This document shows, piece by piece, positions 1 through 11,647 of a stretch of DNA of 64,000 nt. Where the stretch lies: positions 318,501 to 382,500 of the forward strand of contig NZ_CP035503.1 of assembly GCF_006970865.1 (NCBI RefSeq). Reading direction: 5' to 3'. The translations under genes and the position numbers were made by a program. Source of the stretch: Rhodoferax sediminis (GTDB taxonomy: Bacteria > Pseudomonadota > Gammaproteobacteria > Burkholderiales > Burkholderiaceae_C). How positions within the stretch are numbered: position 1 is the stretch's first letter; each line of letters begins with the position of its first letter. The notes under the pieces were generated by a model. That model did no database searches. It was given only the letters and a program-made list of their open reading frames with translations, and had not been told where the DNA came from.

Positions 1-581
1 TGATTTTCGACGAGGTCATCACCGGTTTTGGCCGCGCTGGCGCCTGGACCGGCGCCGAGGCTTTTGGCGTGGTACCCGACATCATGAACATCGCCAAGCA
101 GGTGACCAATGGCGCGCAACCCCTGGGCGCCGTGATTGCCACCAAAAACATCTACGACACCTTCATGGACGCGGGCGGTCCGGAATACCTGGTCGAATTT
201 CCGCACGGCTACACCTACTCGGCCCACCCGGTGGCCTGCGCTGCCGGCGTGGCCGCGCTCGATGTGCTGCAGAAGGAAGACATGATCGGCCGCGTCAAGG
301 CGCTGGTGCCGCATTTCGAGGCTGCTGTGCACAGCCTGAAGGGAGTGAAACACGTGGCCGACATCCGCAACTTCGGTCTGGCGGCCGGCTTCACCATCGC
401 ATCGCTGCCCGGCGAGCCCGCCCGCCGTCCCTACGAGATTGCGATGAACTGCTGGAAGAAAGGCTTCTATGTGCGCTACGGCGGCGACACCATCCAACTG
501 GCGCCACCTTTCATCAGCGAGAAAGCCGAGATCGACCGGCTGATCAATGCGCTGGGTGATGCCCTGGCCGAAACCGCCTGA
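1..581 (+). CDS. omega-amino acid (beta-alanine)--pyruvate aminotransferase, 5'-truncated
   Basis: C-terminal 193 codons of a class III PLP-dependent aminotransferase; the open frame enters from the left edge (first full codon at 3), so the real start lies outside. It begins inside the family motif IFDEVITGFGR, whose Asp contacts the PLP ring nitrogen. The PLP lysine is the codon at 96-98, in DIMNIAKQVTNGAQPLGAV. The family transfers the amino group of beta-alanine or other omega-amino acids to pyruvate. Here it would turn beta-alanine, the end product of reductive uracil breakdown, into malonate semialdehyde, the substrate of the next gene. Family is clear; the exact amino donor is inferred from the neighbours. 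Confidence 0.88.
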   Translation, partial: IFDEVITGFGRAGAWTGAEAFGVVPDIMNIAKQVTNGAQPLGAVIATKNIYDTFMDAGGPEYLVEFPHGYTYSAHPVACAAGVAALDVLQKEDMIGRVKALVPHFEAAVHSLKGVKHVADIRNFGLAAGFTIASLPGEPARRPYEIAMNCWKKGFYVRYGGDTIQLAPPFISEKAEIDRLINALGDALAETA

Positions 582-593
582 ATCAGGTGCTCC

Positions 594-651
594 TTTATTG
601 ATAGCGACAGGCGCTTGCCTCATAAGCGCTTGCAGCACTTTTTACCTCAAA
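594..651 (+). repeat. AT-rich dispersed repeat, full copy, abutting the mmsA start codon
   Basis: A 58-bp AT-richer stretch begins TTTATTGATAGCG, carries a GCGCTT/AAGCGC dyad (611-616 and 624-629) and ends CACTTTTTACCTCAAA four bases before the mmsA ATG. Related tracts lie at 15941-15999, 20891-20940, 28689-28740, 30397-30452 and 33838-33897. I recall such elements as common in Comamonadaceae genomes, but this should be confirmed by search. The copy fills nearly the whole gap between the two genes. Confidence 0.6.
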
Positions 652-655
652 TACC

Positions 656-2173
656 ATGAAGAACGAGAAGAACGTCACAGCCACCATCGGCCACTTTATC
701 GACGGCCGGCACGTCCTTGATACCGCGCGGACCCAGCCGGTGTTCGATCCCGCCACCGGCCTGTCGCACAAGAGCGTGGCGCTGGCCAGCAAGGCTACGG
801 TGGAGCAGGCCATCGCCTCGGCACAGGCGGCCTTCCCGGCCTGGCGCAACACGCCGCCGCTCAAGCGCGCACGCGTCATGAGCCGTCTCAAGATACTGCT
901 GGAAGAAAACGCCGATCAGATCGCCGCGCTCATCACTGCCGAGCACGGCAAGGTGCTGTCCGACGCGCATGGCGAAGTGCAGCGCGGCATCGAGAATGTG
1001 GAGTACGCCAGTTATGCGCCCGAGTTGCTCAAGGGCGAGCACAGTCGCAATGTGGGGCCTTCCATCGACACGTGGAGCGAGTTCCAGGCGCTGGGCGTGT
1101 GCGCGGGCATCACGCCCTTCAACTTCCCCGCGATGGTGCCGCTGTGGATGTGGCCCATGGCCGTGGCCTGCGGCAATACCTTTGTACTCAAGCCCTCGGA
1201 GCGCGACCCGTCGTCGGTGCTGCGGATCGCCGAGTTGGCACTGCAGGCGGGCCTGCCCCCCGGCGTGCTCAACGTGGTGAATGGCGACAAGGAGGCGGTG
1301 GACACGCTGTTGACCGACCCACGCGTCAAGGCCGTGAGCTTCGTTGGTTCCACCCCCATCGCCGCATCCATCTACGCCACCGGCTGCGCCCACGGCAAGC
1401 GCGTGCAGGCCCTGGGCGGTGCCAAGAACCACGCCATCGTCATGTCCGACGCTGACATCGACAATGCCGTCAGTGCGCTGATGGGCGCGGCGTTCGGTTC
1501 GTGCGGCGAGCGTTGCATGGCGATTCCGCTGGTACTGGCCGTAGGCGACGTGGCCGCCGACGCCGTGATCGCCGGCCTGAAGGCCGAGATGGCGCAAATG
1601 AGGGTTGGTCCGGGCACCAACAACGCCAACCATATGGGCCCGCTGGTCACGCAGCAGCACTTTGAGAAGGTGAAGGGCTATGTGGACCAGGGCGTGGCTG
1701 AAGGTGCCACGCTGGTAGTCGATGGCCGTGGCCTGCAAGTCGCCGGCCATGAGAAGGGTTACTTTCTTGGCGCCTGCCTGTTCGACAACGTGAAGCCCGG
1801 CATGCGCATTTACCAGGAAGAAATTTTTGGCCCGGTGCTCGGCGTGGTGCGCGTGAAAACGCTGCAGGAAGCCATGGACCTGATCGATGCTCACGAGTAC
1901 GGCAACGGCACCTGCATCTTCACACGCGATGGTGAGGCGGCGCGCTACTTCAGCGATCACATCGAAGTCGGCATGGTCGGCATCAACGTGCCGTTGCCGG
2001 TGCCGGTGGCCTACCACTCATTCGGTGGCTGGAAGCGCAGCCTGTTCGGTGACCTGGGCGCGTACGGTCCCGACGCCATGCGTTTCTATACCAAGCGCAA
2101 GACCATCACGCAGCGCTGGCCCTCGGCAGGCGTGCGTGAAGGAGCGGTGTTCAATTTCCCATCCCATCGGTAA
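656..2173 (+). CDS. mmsA: CoA-acylating (methyl)malonate-semialdehyde dehydrogenase
   Basis: 505-aa aldehyde dehydrogenase of the MMSDH branch, about the usual length. It shows the FNFPAMVPLWMWP cofactor segment (~residue 157 on), the GSTP nucleotide-binding turn and the catalytic Cys in GERCMA (~residue 287). These enzymes oxidise malonate or methylmalonate semialdehyde with NAD+ and CoA to acetyl- or propionyl-CoA plus CO2, so this would finish breakdown of beta-alanine (from uracil) or beta-aminoisobutyrate (from thymine). It lies 74 bp after the transaminase gene. The ATG at 656 has no visible Shine-Dalgarno sequence, because a dispersed repeat fills the gap; reinitiation after the upstream gene is possible. 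The enzyme could equally serve valine or inositol catabolism; context favours pyrimidines. Confidence 0.92.
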   Translation: MKNEKNVTATIGHFIDGRHVLDTARTQPVFDPATGLSHKSVALASKATVEQAIASAQAAFPAWRNTPPLKRARVMSRLKILLEENADQIAALITAEHGKVLSDAHGEVQRGIENVEYASYAPELLKGEHSRNVGPSIDTWSEFQALGVCAGITPFNFPAMVPLWMWPMAVACGNTFVLKPSERDPSSVLRIAELALQAGLPPGVLNVVNGDKEAVDTLLTDPRVKAVSFVGSTPIAASIYATGCAHGKRVQALGGAKNHAIVMSDADIDNAVSALMGAAFGSCGERCMAIPLVLAVGDVAADAVIAGLKAEMAQMRVGPGTNNANHMGPLVTQQHFEKVKGYVDQGVAEGATLVVDGRGLQVAGHEKGYFLGACLFDNVKPGMRIYQEEIFGPVLGVVRVKTLQEAMDLIDAHEYGNGTCIFTRDGEAARYFSDHIEVGMVGINVPLPVPVAYHSFGGWKRSLFGDLGAYGPDAMRFYTKRKTITQRWPSAGVREGAVFNFPSHR

Positions 2174-2179
2174 ATCACA

Positions 2180-2914
2180 CTAGGCAGTCTGCTTCTGTGG
2201 CCTGAGCGCCGGGGGTTTCCCGCGACCTTTGGTGGGCCGATCCAAGGCGCGCCCCTGAGGTTCGTCCAGCGGGGGTGTGATTAAAACGGTCCGCAGGACC
2301 ATGTCGACAATGAGGGATTCGGCCGCCTGAAAATCCTGGGCTTCCAGCCCTGGTTTTTCCAATACCAGGCTGATCTGGCTGGCCCAGTCAGCGTACACCT
2401 GCGTCGACGCCCACAACAAAATCATCAGGTGCCTGCCGTCCAGGGGGCGGCACAGGCCCTGCTCGGCCCACTTGTTGAAGATGGCGACGTCGGCCTGAAG
2501 CACAGGGACCACGCGCTCGGCAATCTCCGCTAAAAAAATGGGTGCGCCCGAGATCACTTCATTCGCGTACACACGTGAATCGTCTGGGTGCTCTCGGGAA
2601 AACCGCAATTTACCTGCGATGTACTCGCGCAGCGCCTGTTCCGGGTCGTCCGGGCGCTGGCTCAGGGCCTCCATGTATGACAGCCAGACATCCAGCACGC
2701 CATGCAGGACGCGCCGGTAAAGCTCTTCCTTGCTTGGAAAGTAGTACAGCAGGTTTTGTTTGGAGGCTCCCACTTCACGGGCAATGTGGTCCAGCGAAAC
2801 TCCTCCGAAGCCGCGTTGGGCAAACAGGCGCTTTGCGGCGGCAAGTATGTCCTGCTCCAACTGCTCACGGGCAGGACTGTATTTCACGGCTTTCGCCCCA
2901 GCCACTTTTTTCAT
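2180..2914 (-). CDS. rutR: TetR-family regulator of pyrimidine use (RutR-like)
   Basis: 244-aa TetR-family protein. The N-terminal HTH runs over about residues 17-65 and ends NLLYYFPSKEELY, very like E. coli RutR. The ligand domain keeps RutR-like stretches such as the YIAGKLRFSREHP segment and the MILLWASTQVYADWA segment. RutR is a dimeric repressor released by uracil. The protein is about 30 residues longer than E. coli RutR, with a basic tail (last ~28 residues). The gene is divergent from preT, and the 156-bp gap holds an 18-bp palindrome at 2953-2970 resembling the RutR consensus. It lies tail to tail with mmsA, 6 bp away. The inference that it controls this locus, probably sensing uracil or thymine, is strong but untested. 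Confidence 0.88.
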   Translation of the reverse strand: MKKVAGAKAVKYSPAREQLEQDILAAAKRLFAQRGFGGVSLDHIAREVGASKQNLLYYFPSKEELYRRVLHGVLDVWLSYMEALSQRPDDPEQALREYIAGKLRFSREHPDDSRVYANEVISGAPIFLAEIAERVVPVLQADVAIFNKWAEQGLCRPLDGRHLMILLWASTQVYADWASQISLVLEKPGLEAQDFQAAESLIVDMVLRTVLITPPLDEPQGRALDRPTKGRGKPPALRPQKQTA

Positions 2915-2952
2915 GTCGGATTTCCAGTTGTTTTTTTTGGTTCAGGGAGGGT

Positions 2953-2970
2953 TTTTACCAATTGGTAAAA
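2953..2970. promoter_or_regulatory. Predicted RutR operator (perfect 18-bp palindrome)
   Basis: TTTTACCAATTGGTAAAA is its own reverse complement. The published E. coli RutR consensus is TTGACCA-N2-TGGTCAA. The central 16 bp here read TTTACCA-AT-TGGTAAA, matching 12 of the 14 defined positions with the same 2-bp spacer. It lies 39 bp upstream of the rutR start and 101 bp upstream of preT, so one site could control both directions. Confidence 0.8.
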
Positions 2971-3070
2971 CCTGCATTTTTGCACTTAATCAGTCCCTCG
3001 ATCACATGCGTCGCCAACCAATTTTTCCGGACTCCCCGTTGATCAACCCGTTGCACCTGGAAAGCTGAAT

Positions 3071-4417
3071 ATGCAGATTGATTCTTCCACACCCGGTGTC
3101 CATCCGGCACGCTTGCCCCTCAATCAATACGATCACAATTTTTGTGATTCACATGCCTCACTGAATCTGGCGCAAGCCAAAATTGAGGCAGACCGGTGCT
3201 ACTACTGCTTCGACGCGCCGTGCCAGACTGCCTGCCCGACAGGCATCGATGTTCCCGGTTTCATTCGCCGGATCGCGGACGACAACATCCGTGGATCGGC
3301 CGATCTCATCCTGAGTGCCAACCCTCTGGGCGGAATATGTGCACGCGTTTGCCCGACCGAAGTGTTGTGCGAGCAGGCGTGCGTGCGCAATACCGGCGAA
3401 GACAAACCTGTCGAGATTGGTCTGTTGCAACGCTACGCAACCGACAAATTTTTCGAGATGCGGGGCGCACCCTTGTTCACACGCGCCGCGTCCACAGGCC
3501 GCAAGGTGGCCGTGGTGGGCGCTGGCCCCGCCGGGCTGGCCTGCGCGCACGGCCTTGCGCGCCTGGGGCACGACGTCGTGCTGATGGATGCCAACCCCAA
3601 ATTGGGGGGGCTCAATGAATACGGCCTGGCCACCTACAAAACTACCAACGGTTTTGCTCAAAAGGAAATCGACTGGCTGCTGTCCATCGGTGGTATTGAA
3701 GTGCGAAACAACACCCGCTTGGGAACCAACGTTCAGCTGGATACTTTGACACGTGAGTTTGATGCCGTATTTTTGGGGCTGGGCCTGGCCGGGGTGAATG
3801 CCATCGGCATTGAAGAGCCCCAGGCGGCCGGCGTGCGTGACGCCGTCGAATTCATCGCCGAACTGCGCCAGGCACGTGCCTATTCCACCGTGCCCGTCGG
3901 CCGCAAAGTCGTTGTGGTGGGCGGTGGCATGACGGCCGTGGATGCGGCTGTACAGTCAAAAAAACTGGGTGCGCAGAGCGTCACCATCGTCTACCGGCGG
4001 GGTTCTGCCGATATGTCGGCCTCGGGTTATGAGCAGGACTGGGCGCAGAAAAACGGGGTTCATATCCGTCATTGGGCAACGCCCAAAGCGCTGCTGGCCG
4101 AGAGCGGGCGCATCACCGGCGTGCAATTTGGCTACACCCGGGTGGAGGGCGGCAAATTGCTGGAGACGGGTGAGCTCTTTACGCTGGAGGCTGACATTGT
4201 CTTGAAAGCGATTGGGCAAAGCTTTGTTGCACAGCCGCTGGGCAGTACCCTGGAACTCAGGCAAGGCCGGATTGTCACGGACGATGAAGGCCGCACGTCA
4301 AACGCCAAGGTGTGGGCGGGTGGCGACTGCCGGCTGGGTGGACGCGACCTGACCGTTGAAGCGGTAGAGCACGGCAAAGTGGCGGCTCAGTCCATTCATG
4401 CAGCGCTCAGTGCCTGA
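3071..4417 (+). CDS. preT: NAD-dependent dihydropyrimidine dehydrogenase, subunit PreT
   Basis: 448-aa electron-input subunit of the bacterial NADH-dependent dihydropyrimidine dehydrogenase. The N-terminal cysteine-rich Fe-S domain shows CYYCFDAPCQTACPTG (~43-58) and the GGICARVCPTEVLCEQACV segment (~84-102). An FAD Rossmann motif VVGAGPAGLACAHGL follows at ~147 and an NAD(P)H motif VVVGGGMTAVDAA at ~280, as in the glutamate-synthase small-subunit-like family. PreT passes electrons from NADH to PreA, which reduces uracil or thymine. The gene is 63 bp upstream of preA and surely cotranscribed. Its promoter should lie just downstream of or across the RutR-like palindrome. Confidence 0.93.
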   Translation: MQIDSSTPGVHPARLPLNQYDHNFCDSHASLNLAQAKIEADRCYYCFDAPCQTACPTGIDVPGFIRRIADDNIRGSADLILSANPLGGICARVCPTEVLCEQACVRNTGEDKPVEIGLLQRYATDKFFEMRGAPLFTRAASTGRKVAVVGAGPAGLACAHGLARLGHDVVLMDANPKLGGLNEYGLATYKTTNGFAQKEIDWLLSIGGIEVRNNTRLGTNVQLDTLTREFDAVFLGLGLAGVNAIGIEEPQAAGVRDAVEFIAELRQARAYSTVPVGRKVVVVGGGMTAVDAAVQSKKLGAQSVTIVYRRGSADMSASGYEQDWAQKNGVHIRHWATPKALLAESGRITGVQFGYTRVEGGKLLETGELFTLEADIVLKAIGQSFVAQPLGSTLELRQGRIVTDDEGRTSNAKVWAGGDCRLGGRDLTVEAVEHGKVAAQSIHAALSA

Positions 4418-4480
4418 ACCGACGGCCTGTCCGCAGCACAACACCAGAAGTCCCACGCACAGAGACGACGGAGCATCAAC

Positions 4481-5788
4481 ATGGCAAACCTGAACACCGA
4501 ATTTTTAGGTATCAAGAGTCCCAACCCCTTCTGGCTGGCGTCTGCGCCCCCCACCGACAAGGAATACAACGTGGTACGGGCGTTCGAGGCCGGTTGGGGC
4601 GGCGTGGTGTGGAAAACGGTGGGGCAGGATCCCCACGTCGTGAACGTTTATGGTCCGCGGTATTCGGCCCTTCTCAATGGGGATCGACGCGTCATCGGTT
4701 TCAACAATATCGAGCTGATCTCCGACCGGCCGTTGCAGACCAACCTGGACGAGATTAAACGCGTGAAGCGCGCGTGGCCCGACCGGGCGATGATCGTGTC
4801 GATCATGGTGCCCTGCGAAGAGGAGGCATGGAAGCAAATTCTGCCCAGAGTGGAAGACACAGGCTGTGATGGTATCGAGCTGAACTTCGGTTGCCCGCAC
4901 GGCATGAGCGAGCGCGGCATGGGCGCCTCGGTCGGCCAGGTGCCCGAATACATTGAAATGGTGGCGCGCTGGTGCAAGACTTACACTCGCCTGCCAGTGA
5001 TCGTGAAGCTGACGCCCAACATCACCGACGTGCGTTACCCGGCGCGCGCCGCCAAGCAGGGTGGCGCGGACGCGGTATCGCTGATCAACACCATCAACTC
5101 GATCATGGGGGTCGATCTGGACACCATGACCATGGTTCCGAGCGTGGGTAAACAGGGGTCGCATGGTGGTTACTGCGGCACGGCCGTGAAACCGATCGCC
5201 TTGAACATGGTGACCGAGATCGCACGCGATGCACAAACCGCCGGACTCCCAATTTCGGGTATCGGTGGTATTTCCACCTGGCGCGATGCGGCGGAGTTCA
5301 TTGCCATGGGCTGCGGAACCGTGCAGGTTTGCACGGCCGCCATGGTCTACGGATTCAGGATCATCGAAGACCTCTGCGATGGTTTGTCGAACTTCATGGA
5401 TGAACGGGGTTACGCCAATGTGGGCGACATGGTGGGCAAAGCCGTGCCCAGCGTCACGGGCTGGAGCAGCCTCAACATGAATCACATTGAAAAGGCTGTG
5501 ATCAACCAGGATTCCTGCATCCAGTGTGGCCGCTGCCACGTGGTGTGCGAAGACACGTCCCACCAGGCGATTACCGCCACCAAGGACGGTAAGCGCCATT
5601 TCGAGATCAAGGAAGACGAATGCGTTGGATGCAATTTGTGCGTGTCGATTTGTCCTGTGCCCAACACCATCACCATGCGCACCCTGAAGCCGGGTGAGAT
5701 CGATCTGCGTTCCGGCATGCCGGTTCCGGGCGAGTACGCCAACTGGACCGTCCATCCCAACAATCCAATGAGTTCGGCTTGCGCCTGA
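4481..5788 (+). CDS. preA: NAD-dependent dihydropyrimidine dehydrogenase, catalytic subunit PreA
   Basis: 435-aa catalytic subunit. An FMN-binding barrel related to dihydroorotate dehydrogenase (~1-320) carries ELNFGCPHGMSERGMG; Cys138 aligns with Cys671, the proton donor of mammalian dihydropyrimidine dehydrogenase (NLSC there, NFGC here). The C-terminal ferredoxin domain has two 4Fe-4S motifs, CIQCGRCHVVC (~346) and CVGCNLCVSICP (~380). With PreT it reduces uracil to dihydrouracil and thymine to dihydrothymine, the first and committing step of the reductive pathway encoded around it. Length and motifs are complete. Confidence 0.94.
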   Translation: MANLNTEFLGIKSPNPFWLASAPPTDKEYNVVRAFEAGWGGVVWKTVGQDPHVVNVYGPRYSALLNGDRRVIGFNNIELISDRPLQTNLDEIKRVKRAWPDRAMIVSIMVPCEEEAWKQILPRVEDTGCDGIELNFGCPHGMSERGMGASVGQVPEYIEMVARWCKTYTRLPVIVKLTPNITDVRYPARAAKQGGADAVSLINTINSIMGVDLDTMTMVPSVGKQGSHGGYCGTAVKPIALNMVTEIARDAQTAGLPISGIGGISTWRDAAEFIAMGCGTVQVCTAAMVYGFRIIEDLCDGLSNFMDERGYANVGDMVGKAVPSVTGWSSLNMNHIEKAVINQDSCIQCGRCHVVCEDTSHQAITATKDGKRHFEIKEDECVGCNLCVSICPVPNTITMRTLKPGEIDLRSGMPVPGEYANWTVHPNNPMSSACA

Positions 5789-5894
5789 TCCAAGAAGCAG
5801 GTGGCACAAAACAGAGGAAGAACAACAGTCAGAGGGGGAAAACGTCAGTTCACTACGAAGCGAACGTTTCATTCAATTGATGGAGAGACACATT

Positions 5895-8821
<2,927 letters not shown>

Positions 8822-8845
8822 TCATCATCTTCAACGGAGTATTCC

Positions 8846-10102
8846 ATGAGCTTGCAAACTGCCCACAACGTGGACGCCCTGCGCGTCGATGGAGACCGCC
8901 TTTGGCAGTCGCTGATGGAGCTGGCGAAAATTGGCGCCACCCCCAAAGGAGGCGTGTGCCGCCTGACCCTCACCGACCTCGACAAGCAGGGCCGTGACCT
9001 GGTCATCCGCTGGGCCAGGGAGGCTGGCATGACGGTCACTATCGACAAGATCGGTAACGGCTTCATGCGTCGCGCCGGGCGCAACAACAGTTTGCCACCC
9101 ATCGTGACCGGCAGTCACATCGACACCCAGCCGACCGGTGGCAAGTTCGACGGCAACTACGGTGTGCTGGCCGGCCTCGAAGTGGTGCGCACCTTGAACG
9201 ATCGGGGCATCGAGACCGAAGCCCCGATTGAAGTGGCCTTCTGGACCAACGAAGAAGGCTCGCGCTTTGTGCCGGTCATGATGGGCTCGGGCGTATTCGC
9301 CAAGGCCTTCACGCTGGAGCACGCCTACGCCGCGCGTGACACCGAGGGCAAGTCGGTGAAGGAGGAATTGACGCGCATCGGCTACATCGGTGAACAGGAG
9401 CCGGGCAACCATCCCATTGGCGCGTACTTCGAAACCCACATCGAGCAGGGCCCGGTGCTCGAAGACAACGACAAGACCATAGGCGTGGTGCAGGGCGTGC
9501 TGGGCATCCGCTGGTTTGACTGCACCGTCACCGGCATGGAAGCGCATGCCGGCCCGACCCCCATGGCCCTGCGCAAGGATGCCATGCAGGTGGCCACCCA
9601 CCTGATGCAGGAAGTGGTGGCGGCCGCGCTGCGCCACGCGCCGCATGGCCGCGGCACCGTGGGCATGGTGCATGTGCATCCCAACAGCCGCAACGTGATT
9701 CCGGGCCGCGTGAAGTTCTCCATCGATCTGCGCAACAGCACCGACGCGCTGGTGGACCAGATGGCCGATGAGGTCAAGGCCCATGCGGCCAAACTCGGCA
9801 AGGACACGGGCCTGGATATCCAGATCGAACTGGTGTCCAGCTACCCGGCACAAGGCTTCCATGCCGACTGCATCGACGCCGTGGCGCGTGCTGCCCAAAA
9901 ACTGGGTTACTCCAACATGCCCGCGGTCTCAGGCGCCGGTCACGACGCGGTCTACATGGCCAAGCTGGCGCCCAGCGGCATGATCTTCATCCCCTGCAAA
10001 GACGGCATCAGCCACAACGAGATTGAGGACGCCAAGCCCGAGCACATCACCGCCGGTTGCAACGTGCTACTGCACGCGATGTTGGAGCGGGCGGGCACAT
10101 AA
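8846..10102 (+). CDS. Beta-ureidopropionase / N-carbamoyl-beta-alanine amidohydrolase (M20 family)
   Basis: 418-aa Zn-dependent amidase of the M20 peptidase group (hydantoinase/carbamoylase family). Metal ligands appear in GSHIDTQPTGGKFDGNYG (His91 and the following Asp), NEEGSRF and GAGHDAVYMA; the C-terminal IFIPCKDGISHNEIED contains the last conserved His. It would hydrolyse N-carbamoyl-beta-alanine to beta-alanine, CO2 and NH3. It starts 24 bp after the dihydropyrimidinase with GGAG about 8 nt before ATG. The same fold includes allantoate amidohydrolase and L-carbamoylase; the locus context supports the pyrimidine role. It is the last gene of the + strand run. Confidence 0.9.
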   Translation: MSLQTAHNVDALRVDGDRLWQSLMELAKIGATPKGGVCRLTLTDLDKQGRDLVIRWAREAGMTVTIDKIGNGFMRRAGRNNSLPPIVTGSHIDTQPTGGKFDGNYGVLAGLEVVRTLNDRGIETEAPIEVAFWTNEEGSRFVPVMMGSGVFAKAFTLEHAYAARDTEGKSVKEELTRIGYIGEQEPGNHPIGAYFETHIEQGPVLEDNDKTIGVVQGVLGIRWFDCTVTGMEAHAGPTPMALRKDAMQVATHLMQEVVAAALRHAPHGRGTVGMVHVHPNSRNVIPGRVKFSIDLRNSTDALVDQMADEVKAHAAKLGKDTGLDIQIELVSSYPAQGFHADCIDAVARAAQKLGYSNMPAVSGAGHDAVYMAKLAPSGMIFIPCKDGISHNEIEDAKPEHITAGCNVLLHAMLERAGT

Positions 10103-10105
10103 GCG

Positions 10106-10861
10106 CTACCGCAGAAACAGCCAGATTGTCAGCACGATGCCGACCAGCACAACCAGCTTGCGCATCAGTTTCTCCGGCAGGCGGTGCACCAGCCAGTTGC
10201 CGACAAAGGCACCGCCGATGCCGCCGATGGCCAGCGCCAGCGCGGCGAGCCAGTCCACCTGGCTGGAGAAGACGAACAGGACGACCGCCGAGGCGTTCAT
10301 CGCCATCGCCAGGATGTTCTTGGTAGCGGTGGCCATGCGCACCTGCTGGCCGGCGAGCGTCAGGGCCGCGAGCATCAAAAAGCCGATGCCACCGCCGAAG
10401 TAACCGCCGTAAACGCCGATCAGGAATTGCGCCGCAGCCAGCAGTTTCAGGGGAATGGCATGCCCCCCATCGGACGACTTCTTGCGAAAGCTGCCCCAGG
10501 CGAAGACGGCGGTGGCGAACAGCACCAGCCAGGGCACCAGACGCGCAAAAAAGGTGGCCGGGGTTTCCAGCAGCAGCACGGCGCCGACGATGCCGCCCGC
10601 CACGCTGAGGCCGAACAGCTTGCCCAGGCTCATCCCTTCCACGCCGCCGGCCAGTCTGCGCCCCGCAAGGGATGACGTGATCTGGTTCGGGAACAGGGCG
10701 ACGGTGGAAGTGATGTTGGCCGCCAGCGGGTTGAGTCCGGCCAGCAGCAGAGCGGGAAAAGTAATGAAGGAGCCGCCGCCGGCCAGGGTGTTCTGGGTGC
10801 CGGCGTAAAGCCCGGCCAAAGCGATCAGCAACAACAGGGAAAGATCGTGATGTGCAAGCAT
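10106..10861 (-). CDS. TSUP (TauE/SafE-type) membrane permease
   Basis: 251-aa integral membrane protein, about 7-8 hydrophobic segments, with the family's glycine-rich N-terminal turn (GLYAGTQNTLAGGGSFITFP) and internal repeat (LIGVYGGYFGGGIGF). TSUP proteins export sulfite, sulfoacetate or related organic anions; the substrate here cannot be read from the sequence. It ends 3 bp from the stop of the amidohydrolase gene (convergent) and follows livF by 84 bp on the same strand, so it may be a distal member of the liv transcript. Confidence 0.85.
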   Translation of the reverse strand: MLAHHDLSLLLLIALAGLYAGTQNTLAGGGSFITFPALLLAGLNPLAANITSTVALFPNQITSSLAGRRLAGGVEGMSLGKLFGLSVAGGIVGAVLLLETPATFFARLVPWLVLFATAVFAWGSFRKKSSDGGHAIPLKLLAAAQFLIGVYGGYFGGGIGFLMLAALTLAGQQVRMATATKNILAMAMNASAVVLFVFSSQVDWLAALALAIGGIGGAFVGNWLVHRLPEKLMRKLVVLVGIVLTIWLFLR

Positions 10862-10945
10862 GTTGTGTCTGAGTGGGGAATGAATGAAGTCGACAGCACG
10901 GGCTGCGCAATGGATATCGGCGCGGCCAGGGGCGCTGCCGCCCCG

Positions 10946-11647
10946 TCAGGCCACGGCCACCAGGCGGTCCAGCGTCTGTGCGTCGTCCAGCAGGCTCTGG
11001 CTGCTTGACGCATGCACGATGCGGCCGCGATCGAGCACGATGGCACGCCGGGTCAGCGACAGGGCCAGCCGCGCGTGCTGTTCGACCACGATGACCGACA
11101 GACCCTCGTGGCTGATCAGGCGCTGCAGCACGCGCATCAGCTCCTGCACGATGATCGGCGCCAGGCCTTCCATGGGCTCGTCGAGCAACAGCAGGCGCGG
11201 GTTGGTGATCAGCGCCCGCGCAATGGCCAGCATCTGTTGCTCGCCGCCCGAGAGCTGGTTGCCCATGTTGGCGCGGCGTTCCTGCAGGCGCGGAAAAACC
11301 TCGTACAGGCGCGCCAGGTTCCAGGGGCCCGGGCGCGCCACCACGGTCAGATGCTCCTCGACCGTCAACGAGGGAAACATGAAGCGCTCCTGCGGCACCC
11401 AGCCCAGGCCGGCATGCGCGCGCCGGTAGGTGGGCACGCGCGCGATGTTGTTGTCGCACCAGCGGATCGTGCCGCCATGTACCTGCGTCAGGCCCATCAG
11501 CGTGACCAGCAGCGTGGATTTGCCGACGCCGTTGCGGCCCAGCAGCGCCAGGCTGTCGCCCTCCTGCAGCGCGAACGACACACCGTCCAGCACCACCGAC
11601 TCGCCGTAGCCGGCGCTCACGTTGTCGAGCGCGAGCAGTTCAGGCAT
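10946..11647 (-). CDS. livF: Branched-chain amino acid-type ABC transporter ATPase LivF
   Basis: 233-aa ABC ATPase, the shorter of the Liv pair. Walker A is LGRNGVGKST (~33-42), the signature LSGGEQQML, Walker B LLLLDEPMEGLAP. The EG(L)AP after Walker B is typical of LivF. It powers the hydrophobic/branched-chain amino acid type (HAAT) importer formed with LivG, LivM, LivH and the divergent binding protein at 14377. The start overlaps the livG end by 8 bp, indicating coupled translation. Confidence 0.92.
   Translation of the reverse strand: MPELLALDNVSAGYGESVVLDGVSFALQEGDSLALLGRNGVGKSTLLVTLMGLTQVHGGTIRWCDNNIARVPTYRRAHAGLGWVPQERFMFPSLTVEEHLTVVARPGPWNLARLYEVFPRLQERRANMGNQLSGGEQQMLAIARALITNPRLLLLDEPMEGLAPIIVQELMRVLQRLISHEGLSVIVVEQHARLALSLTRRAIVLDRGRIVHASSSQSLLDDAQTLDRLVAVA

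Noticed and set aside
647..2017. Long minus-strand open frame opposite mmsA, and many similar ones (e.g. opposite preA, dihydropyrimidinase, aceE and the sensor genes)
   Set aside because: They mirror GC-rich codon use of clear genes on the other strand, are rich in Arg, His, Ala and Gly, and show no domain or ribosome site.
4882..4930. Apparent loss of the catalytic Cys in PreA (ASVGQ where mammalian enzyme has ACGQ)
   Set aside because: By residue numbering the catalytic Cys671 of the mammalian enzyme is the one in NLSCPHG, which is present here as NFGCPHG (Cys138).
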